NCBI GenBank assembly: GCA_032622095.1
Contig: CP136064.1
Span: forward strand, 278,529,614 to 278,593,613
Reading direction: 5' to 3'
Source: Siphonodentalium dalli
Lineage: Eukaryota; Mollusca; Scaphopoda; Gadilida; Siphonodentaliidae
DNA length: 64,000 bases
Under the pieces are notes generated by a model, which ran no database searches, had not been told where the DNA came from, and saw nothing but the letters and a program-made list of their open reading frames with translations. The position numbers were made by a program, and so were the translations under genes. Shown here one piece after another: positions 21,874 to 31,553 of the stretch (positions are counted from its first letter, which is position 1; the number at the start of each line of letters is the position of its first letter).

Positions 21874-23429
21874 AACAAGAAAACTAAGATGCATGCATCA
21901 GGTCAGCCATGAACTATTTAGCAATAGAATAATTCAGCTCGGTTGCGGTTTCACAACGTTACAACTGACATACGATTACACAAGACGAACCTTGAATGTG
22001 GAACTATGTAAGAGTGAATATTAATGTTCTAAATCCCATGTTTCACCTTTAGTGGTAATGGGGTCGTACTTTATTAACACGCAAGTAGTGTAATTAAGTA
22101 CGGGTAATTAGAAGTAACAAATCGTTTAGTTTCTATCGTATCGGCTAAAAGGGGTGAGCAGATTGCTGATGATGAATGCTCTCGTTAGCTGCCAATATAA
22201 TGTGCATATTTGCGCCGTTACGTTTATACACTGTAGCATTGGCGGGCCAGAGTGTGTTGACATGTTAAGTGTTTGGTTCATTAATAACAGATCAGCAGGG
22301 ATTTGTCGTGATAACGTATACGTGGAAATATGCTACCTAAACGGTTAAATGAACGGTTGATATAGTACACCACCGTGTATACTCGGTTTAAATAGGTATA
22401 TTATATAGGGACGTGTGCTCAATTTTGGTGCGGACCGATGATAAAACAAAAATCAGAGGTAAATGTCGGCGGGCGGGAGGGCCATTTTTTCAATAATTTT
22501 TAAAGAAATTGAACAGTTGCAGCAGCAGCAAAAAAAAGGGTGTACAATTGGCAAATGATGAGGGGCGGCGTGACGTGTAACTAGGATTGAAATTAGATAT
22601 GCAATTTGGAGATTATTGGATGAGGGATGTTATATTAATTATATTAAAGGGACGAGGGGGCTTAGTTGTCGAAAATATTCATATTTGTTCCAAACACCGT
22701 AAACAGAAAAATATTAAAACGCATACATTTTGGTTCAAATATACGATCACTATCGCGTAAACATCATGCTCACATAAAGACCTACTAAATTTTATCTAAA
22801 CAAGAGTCTGATTGTGTTATAGAAGGCAGCACAATGCTACTGGCTAATCACACACAAATGGTATAAACGCTCTTTATTATTTCCAAATAAGGAATTGAGC
22901 AACAAAGAACGCTCTTTATGTTTACCATCATAATATAAAGAAACACCAAGAAAGTAACTTTTTATGCTTTGTTTACATAACAATCGTCAAATTTACGACA
23001 ATAACATACTGTTTATGAGATATTTCTCATTTGTATATTAACAAAGTATGTCTATATTTGAATATTATTTTCGTTTGTAGCGGTTTTTGGCAGGTGGAAA
23101 TATGTTCACAGGATACCCACCAAGGCCTTCCGTACCTTTAACGTATACTGCAACTTTTTTTCTTGTCAATAGCAGAATACATAATGCTATTAAGAAGTGA
23201 CACAACACACAGAACATTTTTTTTAATTATAAGTATTGAGCAGTGAGAAATATTTGAGTCGAGGAAACCAGTAACGAAAGGCAATATTAACATGATTTCT
23301 GTCAGCGAATAATTGTTTACGTTCCAATGAATATTAAAATGTACTGAAAACAAACTGCTAATGGGTGCCAGACTTTCATAAACACAAATTATGTATTAAT
23401 GGTGTAACGACATATTTCGTTCTTAATTG
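21874..23429. other. Non-coding interior of the outer TIR element
   Basis: AT-rich DNA without a credible gene; the few short open frames lack family features. Two copies of the motif aacgctctttat occur at 22866 and 22898. Confidence 0.6.
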
Positions 23430-23700
23430 TCTAAAAAAATAGGGGATGGGGATGTTTGGATCTCTAGTTTAACGACATTTTTCGGTCTTTGTAGTTTAAC
23501 GACATTTTTCGGTCTTTAATAGTTTAATGACATTTTTCGGTCTTTATAATATCTCAAGATATAGGGGGTATTTGGATCTCTAGTTTAACGACATTTTTCG
23601 GTCTTTATAGTTTAACGACATTCTCGGTCTTTAATATTTCAAGATATAGGGGCCCTTAGTGGGTATTTGGATCTCTAGTTTAACGACATTTTTCGGTCTG
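23430..23700. repeat. Short tandem repeats of tttaacgacatttttcggtct
   Basis: The motif agtttaacgacatttttcgg recurs about six times between 23465 and 23698, alternating with atatctcaagatatagggg and tttggatctctagt blocks. Degenerate array, non-coding. Confidence 0.85.
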
Positions 23701-23771
23701 CGATAGCAAAATGGAAGAAGTACATCTTTGGAAAGATGTGGTGGCCCTAAAAAGGAAAGTTGTTTGGTGAT

Positions 23772-24741
23772 CTTGAAATGCAGTTTTTCTGAACAGTCTT
23801 CCTTGATTAAAGTGACGCGAAACACTCCGGCAGACAACGGGCAGAGTGATCAAATAGAAATTAAGAATAATCTTTCTCAAAGTAGTTATTTGTTACAAAT
23901 ATTAATCTAAATGGATGATACACAACGTCATTCTTATATATTAGTTAAATGCAATGATTATCGATGGCGAAATAATTTTTGTTTAATTATAGCCGATAGT
24001 TGCGCCCCGAATCGAGATGTAAATATTTACAATTTGGAGTAGTTCAGACGATGTTCTCTATGAAGTGGTGTGGTAGATTTTTTTGGAAATTTTCAGTGAT
24101 GTTAGTAGAATGATAACATTTCCCAGGTTGGCAAAGTGCCTGAGCACTAACTTATCAATTTCTCGCACCCGAAAAAGTCCATAACAAGTCCATAATATGT
24201 CTTTAAGCATATATATAAATCTCCGAAAACCAAAATTCTAAAGCATTAAACGATTTCTTGAAATGCAGTTTTTCTGAACAGTCTTCCTTGATTAAAGTGA
24301 TGTGAAACACTCCGGCAGACACCGGGCAGAGTGATCAAATAGAAATTAAGAATAATCTTTCTCAAAGTAGTTATTCGTTACGAATATTAATTCAAATGGA
24401 TGATACACAACGTCATTCTTATATATTAGTTAAATGCAATGACTCTCGATGGCGAAATCATTTTTGTTTAATTATAGCCGATAGTTGCGCCCCGAATCGA
24501 GATGTAAATATTTACAATTTGGAGTAGTTCAGACAATGTTCTCTATGAAGTGGTGTGGTAGATTTTTTTGGAAATTTTCAGTGATGTTAGTAGAATGATA
24601 ACATTCCCCAGGTTGGCAAAGTGCCTGAGCACTAACTTATCAATTTATCGCACCCGAAAAAGTCCATAACAAGTCCATAATATGTCTTTAAGCATATATA
24701 TAAATCTCCGAAAACAAAAATTCTAAAGCATTAAACGATTT
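23772..24741 (+). repeat. Tandem duplication of a 485-bp unit
   Basis: Units 23772-24256 and 24257-24741 are head to tail and nearly identical. Both start cttgaaatgcagtttttctg and end with aagcattaaacgattt. Only about ten differences were noticed by eye, so the duplication is recent or homogenised. No coding frame survives in both units. Confidence 0.92.
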
Positions 24742-26502
24742 GCTATATTTCCAGGGCATATATTTCATCTGATTTTGCGAGAATCCATATATACTTTTTC
24801 ACGAGAATCCAGGGTAATTTGCAAGAATATTTACGAGAATCTAGATTTGGATTCTCGCCGAAATATAAGCCCTGATTTCACTCTGAAGTGTGCCTAAATG
24901 GCATAAATTGTACCGTGGTTCCCATGTTCGCCAAAGTGGCATAAATTTATTTCAGGATAATACTAATTTTAGGCATTCATTTATATCACTGATATCAGGA
25001 CAATAAATAGCCATTTCCATTGCATGGAACAAAGAGCGTTATTGTTTATCGGTGTTGTTTTTGGAAGTGGTGGTAGTTAAATTTTATACATTTCGACCCC
25101 CAATAAGTATTTCCGAACAAATGAATTATTAACAAGCGTGACATGACATCATTGACGAAGATAATTAACACCGATCTACAAGCAATTAAAGTCTTAAAAT
25201 GAGCTAAAATTTAACATTTTCTTTAAAAAATTTACATTTTTATCTCTCGCGACATAATTGTCACCAATAAAAACAAATTTGATTCATCGTGGAAGTTAGT
25301 CGGTGACTATAAATAATTTCACCATTCAACTGAATGTTGTTGAGCATATTTCAACCAATTTTGGAAGTTTAAATGAATATTTTCTTCACACGCAAAGTAA
25401 AATTGACAAATTTCAGGATTTTAGCCTGCTTCGTTGGGACCAAAATTTGTTGTGCACACTCAAGAAACGTCTACCGACACTCGCTAGGCCAAATTATGCC
25501 ATGACCATGCTATAAAATACCTTGAAATTGGCAAAACAATGAATTTTTTTTTGGTTGAAAAAATTTACATGGGAATCAATGATAGATAGAGAACGATTAT
25601 TTTTCGATAAAAACGAAAATAATGCGAAATGAAAGTCGGCACTCGTCAGAATGGTGCAGAATAACATACGAGTCTTGTTATATGCGAAAATTTGACCTCA
25701 TTCGATAAATTAGTCTCGTAATTAAGGAATCAATCAGTCAATGGCGCTCGGACATGTGGAATTCCGTCGCATTGTTAGTGTTACTGTAGATGGCAGACGC
25801 AATTTTGAAATGTAAACACGCATCAAACACGCATCAAATTTACCTTTTGTGAGAATAACAAAAGCGCAACCTTGATCAAAGTAATACAATACACAACAAC
25901 ACATAGAATAACACTGATATAAACACGGTATAAGTGAGAATAAGACGCGTATTCAGACGTGGAATTTGACAACATTTCGTCGTTTTATCTGTTTTGCGCA
26001 CGTCACTTTCCATATTTGGAATTTCCATATATGGGATTTGTGTTAACCTCAATACCGATCAAGTTATCTTAGCATAAACATAAAATATATTGTAATTTAT
26101 GCAACTACGACCCTGGTAACCCTGATAACTAATAAAATATACCGGCCAATTCATTTTAAGATCGTTATTTCACTTTTCTTTAGGCATAAATACACTCTTA
26201 AACGCACATAAACGACCCATTGGCGTTAAATTAAATATACTCGGTATTTATTAATATTAGTTTTTTATTGCTCAGTATAGAGTTAGACCCTTGACACCTG
26301 TCAATATATTTGGGCTGAATTCATATGATGCGGTATTATTCCTCGAAATAAACAACAAACCCGTCGTTACTTCGAAATGTCGTTTGGGCTAACATTTACA
26401 CAAATCCTCCGTGTGTTCTCCTCAATTGACACGCAGGTTCTCAGTCGACACACAGGTTATCCCAGAAACTGGTGTGAAATAAACAGCCAAGGTTTGGCTG
26501 AA
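24742..26502. other. Non-coding interior of the outer TIR element, right part
   Basis: No gene or structured repeat recognised apart from one aacaaagagcgtta motif at 25028. The frame at 25303-25515 has no family features and unbiased composition; I do not call it. Confidence 0.6.
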
Positions 26503-26702
26503 ATAACACATAGCGCGGCGTGACCTCTAACCCTGATGGCTCAGGATCAGGAGCTGAGCAAATCAAAATCAAACAGTATACTAGAATACGTAGACTGATA
26601 ACCTTCACCCATATACACCCACGCGGCGTGACCTATAACCCCTGATGGCACAGGAACAGGAGCTGAGCAAATCAAAATCAAACCGTCCACCCAACAGGGT
26701 AG
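26503..26702 (-). repeat. Outer terminal inverted repeat, right
   Basis: Partner of 19106-19306, with the same internal duplication of about 95 bp. On the plus strand it holds the outward-reading MAQ-x-QELSKSKSN starts at about 26538 and 26645. It abuts the direct repeat that begins at 26703. Confidence 0.85.
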
Positions 26703-26798
26703 ACAAGAAAACCATAGTCAGAAATGGTAATGCCACCAAGATCATATTATTAGCCATAAATATAAATTATAATATAATTATAATATAAAATATTATTC

Positions 26799-26830
26799 AT
26801 TAGTTAGCGCTAATATAGGCGCTAACTAAT
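26799..26830. repeat. Hairpin, 12-bp stem
   Basis: attagttagcgc (26799-26810) pairs with gcgctaactaat (26819-26830) around an 8-base loop. The sister hairpin at 33821-33872 has a longer, 22-bp perfect stem; copy 1 has lost the outer part of its right side. Confidence 0.9.
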
Positions 26831-27423
26831 GACTTGTTAAATACCATCTAATAAATATTCATCTTATTCACAACTTTAAGGAGTCCTTCTGGCACACGAG
26901 AATATGTATCGCCGTTTGATTTGCACCAAGTGAACTCGGCGCATTATATAATTGATAGAACTGACCTTTATTATGATGATCGTGTCGTTATTTGTTTAAG
27001 ATACGTATCAATTGACTTATACGCACCCGTTCCCTATTAAAATCTATATATATCGCCCATTTTAGAGGACCTCCGCGAATTCGGGGACTTCCGCAAAGTG
27101 ATCTCCACAAATCGGGACCTACTGCAAATCGTCGCACCCAATGCAATTTGTAAACAAATACGATTGACATGCGTTTTAACGAGGTGAGCTTTAATTAAAC
27201 GAAAGAAGCATTCTACATAAACTATCTGTCATGGACTCAGCCAGTGTGCCATATATATGTGTCAACTAAGGTCACTTTGCGTGGTAAAAGTGAAAAGTGA
27301 AAGTGGAAAATCCTATTGAAAATGAAAGTAGCCTACAATTTTGGGAAATTCCGCGGCAGATTGCAGTGAATCTATACTATTGGAAGTGAATGTACAATTC
27401 CTGGAATTCTATCAGATATCCCG

Positions 27424-27482
27424 ACTCGTTTTCGTGATCATAGGTTATATAGGCCCTATATGACCACGAAAACGAGTCGAGT
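27424..27482. repeat. Hairpin, 15-bp stem
   Basis: cgactcgttttcgtg and cacgaaaacgagtcg face each other around a central palindromic atataggccctatat. The corresponding site in copy 2 (38328-38392) keeps most of the structure with small changes. Confidence 0.85.
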
Positions 27483-27829
27483 CGCGATACATCCATCGGT
27501 ACAAACACATTATGTATACGATACAATTTTTACTTGATGACCAGAAAATAAAAGATGGCGGTTAATCCAAGTCTCTAACAGAACAGACATGCGCGCTCCA
27601 ATTAAAATTACCCATAATTCACTTCACTACACAGGGGTTCCCAAAGGGTTATACATTATTTTCAGGCTATCAGAGTATTTATATTTTCAACAACATATTA
27701 TTACACCGGTGACTTTAAGTTTACAATTTCAGCCTGTCATGACCCTATGGATACGATTTATGATATTTTCAAAAACGTATTATACACCGGTGCCGTTAAC
27801 TTTACAATTTCAGCATATACGTGATTCTA

Positions 27830-28520
27830 TTGGTACGATTGAGTAAGGTACAAAAAAAAGTATCCAAGAATATATTTCTCCATTCGACCATGAGTCTATA
27901 CAGATCTGTACACTTCGTGGCGGTAATAATACTACTGTCATCATTTGTGAAGAAAAGTACAGTTTTACACCAGATGACTTCAAAGCTGCTACCAGGAAAG
28001 AAAGAGAGAAGAAGGGTAGTATAACAATTGCTCATCTGAAGACCAGCGATGCTGTGCTCAGCGGGAATTTTTTTTATAAGTCATCAATAACATCTACAAC
28101 TGAGGGAAAGAAGCTGATATAGGCAATTACCTTGTTGCGAATGTTGATAAGTTGCAAGTGAAGAACATCAACATAATCGTTGACAGTGAAGTTACTGTAT
28201 CAGATACCGTTCCAAGATTTTAAACACCATTTCACGCAACATATGATTCAAAGGAATTTGCATCCCCAAGAAGTTTATGGACCAAATTAGGCAGCGGAAG
28301 GGTGAGGCAGAGATGGCTCAGATAGATTGGCTAAGAAACCTTCCAGATTCCCTTGCAGAAGAAGAGGCTGTACTTGCCATGGTGACATCGGCTGACATTG
28401 ACTGTTTGTTTTGCATGTATTCGCACTGTCTTTATTCTGGCACAGGAAAGATAATCAGGATTTCAAATATGATCTGTATATCCTGCTGCAAAAGCAATAT
28501 AACAAACCTTTAAAGCAATG
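27830..28520 (+). pseudogene. Unrecognised degraded coding sequence
   Basis: From about 27850 to 28110 one plus-strand frame, without a clear start, reads IQICTLRGGNNTTVIICEE, then TPDDFKAATRKEREKKGSI and TSDAVLSGNFFYKSS before a TAG near 28120. In another frame NYLVANVDKLQVKNINIIV follows to a stop at about 28221. A further piece at 28277-28400 reads IDWLRNLPDSLAEEEAV and MVTSADID, and after a shift DNQDFKYDLYILLQK (about 28452-28497). Composition and colinearity suggest one broken gene, probably mobile-element derived. I do not recognise the family. Its 5' end overlaps the end of the direct repeat. Confidence 0.35.
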
Positions 28521-28835
28521 GAGAAAATGTATAAAATACTGCCATCGGCATAAATTTAAACCTTTTATAACAGAATAACAGACTAACTTACACATTTTGT
28601 GAAATTGAGTTGATGATATCGCTTTAACCCATTCTTTACTGAATGGATTCCCCCATTCAGTTCTAATTATATACATTGGAATGTTATATTCTTCATTTGT
28701 ATGAATGTTCAGATAATGTGAGCGGGGCAGGCAGATAAAACATCCCCCTCCTCCGAGATTGCTCCATGAATTACCATAGTGATGTTCAGATAATAAGTTC
28801 AACTAACACGTAGCCCAATGATGTTTGTTGAACTT

Positions 28836-31071
28836 AATAGAGACCTTTCGCAAAACTCACGTTTACGATTACGGATACGGATAGGGTACTACGTCACCAA
28901 CATTTGTGTACTTTCTAATCGTTGTCGTACTTTACTATCCGTAATAACGGTTACGATCTCATGTTTTCTAATAAGCTCAAATAACACCTGAAATTTATTT
29001 TCTGCAATATATCACTTTACTCCGTCCGAGACTGTATATGTATATCATGTAAACCATCCAGTTATATTGAGCTACGACCTCGGTGTGCTGTTTAGATTGG
29101 CAATCACTCTACTCGTCGTCGTGAATCTCGAGCTTCCCTCGAAATAAGATCGCTATTCACAACGGATAGTCATCGCTGGCTGCGACACAAAACTTTGCAG
29201 TAATATATAGAAGTGCACTATGAAAGCAGTCGCCACAAATACACGACTGGCATGGATATGGTTGTACTAAAAGACTATTTGGCACACCCACCGACATCAC
29301 CGTGTCGACTATGTTTCGATTTGATAGGACCAAATCAGAAGTGATGCACATCAGCGAGAACACAAACCTTATGTTGGATTTCCTAAACCCAAAGAGGTGA
29401 TAGGCCTGGATAGGATAGGATATTTTATTTCCAATACACATATACAGAGACGTGACGACAGGGGGGTTTGGGGGGGGGGGGGGGCTGTCCCACCCACCAA
29501 CTTGGGTCAAAATTTTCAACAGTTGGAAATTTCATACCTGACACAACATTAGTTGGAAATTTCACACCAACAATAGGTTGAAAATGTTCTTGTAGTTTGA
29601 TTTTCAAACAATTTATTGTGGGGAGTTTATTGTTTTTGGACCAATATTTGCATATTTTCCTTCTTTTGATAACAATTTTGGACTGAAATGGCCATCAGTT
29701 AGAAATTTTCCAGCCTTAGGGGTGTCGGGTTGGAAATTTCTAACACTTGGAAAGCTTGTGTCCTGGTCCCTCCCCGTGGCCAGTCAAAAACTTCTAGTTA
29801 ATTTAAGAAAATAATATTGTCCTACATTTGGTGAAAATTGTCCTTGGAATTGTCATCAGTTGGAAATTTCCAACTCTATGAATGCTTGAGGCTAGTCTAG
29901 ATGCCAGGATTTTGCGATTTTCTTGTTCAGGTTGCAAAATTTTCGCACACCGGGCCGAACCATGTTCGGTCCGGTGTGTCCTGGTCCCTCCCCGTGGCCA
30001 ATAAAAAACTGCTAATGAGTTTAAGATAAACAATATTTTACTACATTTGGTTAAAATTGTTGACTAAAAATTTCCAAACTAAGGGAGAGTATGAATTTTC
30101 TCACACGGGGCCGAACAACCGTGGTCGGCCCGGTGTGTCCTGGTCTATTGCCCGTAGTGGTGTGCATTTGTCTGTAGTTAGACCACTAGATGTTAGGATT
30201 TGTGCAATTTTCAGGTTCAAAATATATGAATATTTTCATACCGGGTAGATAGAACCATGGTTTGTAAATAGGCTATTAGGCATGTGAACACTTATAGGTG
30301 CAATGAGGGAATAAAATTTTGCAAAAACCTTTGGTCTGATTCAAATGGTGTTTTGGTTTGATTCAAGGCGGGTGTGAAAAACGAATTATGCACGACCTTG
30401 TCTCTGGTTTGATTCAAGGGGGGGGGGGTGCAGTTGGAATTATCAAGATGGACACCCCCAATGGAGACCCTCTAGCCACGTCCCTGCACAAACATATTAC
30501 ATAATAATGATGACAATTATGGATAATTCTGTCGTATATTGTGGGCGATGGCATGCGATGGCATAATCTGGCAAGACTGTCTTCCTGCCGAAATCGAATT
30601 GAAATGAAATTGTGGACTGAAAGGGTCTTGAAGTGGTAGCGTCGTGGTTGATGTGAGGTCCAAATTTAGGAACCCCTCTTCCTCAGCATAACGTCTATCA
30701 GGTCATCCATGATAACAACGAACTGAATTTCCACCACATATAATGACCTGGCATTTATACCTGTATTGCCATAATATATCACGAGAATCCCGGGTCGTAC
30801 CTTGTAACTGGTCGAATTATTGACAATATAAACAGGTCATTATTATCGCATTGTTGCAAATGAGACGATATGTGAAGTATTAAGGGACTGTATACCAAAC
30901 ACACGCTTTGATTTGTAAAAGTGGTACGAAATAATGATGGTAAGTGTTCGTCAAAACTCTTACGCGTAGTCGTTTTGCGAAAGGACTTTTTGGCCATACG
31001 GATAGACTTACGACTACGAATAGCTATCCGTATTCGTAATCGTAAACGTGAGGATGCGAAAGGTCTCTATT
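28836..31071 (+). mobile_element. 2,236-bp non-autonomous TIR element, copy 1
   Basis: Ends are AATAGAGACCTTTCGC at 28836 and its complement at 31071; the homology of the ends extends inward for about 45 bp (tacgattacg and similar blocks). The whole element is repeated in reverse orientation at 40814-43049 with the same length and near identity. The interior has no gene: open frames on both strands are shared by the copies only because the DNA is the same. It contains poly-G runs (29461-29484, 30419-30428), TTGGAAATTTC-type motifs, and two hairpins with cacaccgggccgaac. Superfamily not identified; no clear target duplication could be read. Confidence 0.85.
29946..30136. repeat. Two GC-rich hairpins in the 2.2-kb element
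   Basis: cacaccgggccgaac pairs with gttcggtccggtgtg (29946-29979), and cacacggggccgaac pairs imperfectly with tggtcggcccggtgtg (30102-30136). Both are conserved in copy 2 in reverse orientation. Confidence 0.8.
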
Positions 31072-31553
31072 ATCTTAATATACACATGAGTGACTACTCA
31101 TCATGACTTCACAGTTTGTGACATGTGTAGAGCAAAATAATTAATTTTGTTCCACGCTGTATTGATACTGTGGTGGGGATTTTATTATATGTTATCAAAT
31201 TGTTCTGACACTTTTAATACGGCTGCTATGTGGGGTCATATGTCTCAGTGCTAGTAAAATGGGTTCTGTTGACACTGTCGTAGGACTGGCTAACTAAAAC
31301 TCTCTCGAAAAGAGACACCGTTGGTAGAGGTTGCTGTCACGCGACATTCTGTGTGACCTCTGTGTGACCTCTGCTCGCGGTTGTTGCGTTGTGGTAACCA
31401 AGTGAAAGTCAACATTTCATTGGAATACGGACATTGGAATGATGTTTCTGTCTGCAGTTTATTTAAATAAGGAAGATTCTGATGCTGTCGGATCCGCACT
31501 TTACTGGAGCGTAGAAGAATGATTGTAACTGCATAAAGATCACGCAGCGGACT
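31072..31553 (+). promoter_or_regulatory. Upstream region of the TLR gene
   Basis: The 480 bp between the transposon copy and the TLR start are unique sequence in this window and must contain the promoter if the gene is expressed. No TATA box or other element is convincing by eye. Confidence 0.35.

Larger units (their letters stand above)
26703..27850 (+). repeat. Direct repeat, copy 1 (partner 33735-34065 and 38073-38760)
   Basis: Both copies begin acaagaaaaccatagtcag, pass a hairpin with cattagttagcgc, and in the second half share gcgttttaacgaggtgagc through acgattgagtaaggtac. Copy 1 has a 152-bp segment (27017-27168) between two ATTGAC hexamers that copy 2 lacks; at the corresponding point copy 2 holds a 4-kb foldback element. 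Non-coding. Confidence 0.85.

Noticed and set aside
25303-25515. 70-codon frame inside the outer TIR element
   Set aside because: No homologous motif, ordinary AT-rich composition, no supporting signals.
29157-29519. Minus-strand frame in the 2.2-kb element, also present in copy 2 (42279-42728)
   Set aside because: Conservation is explained by the near identity of the whole element. The frame spans a poly-G run that codes for poly-Pro and changes length between copies, and no family features are visible.
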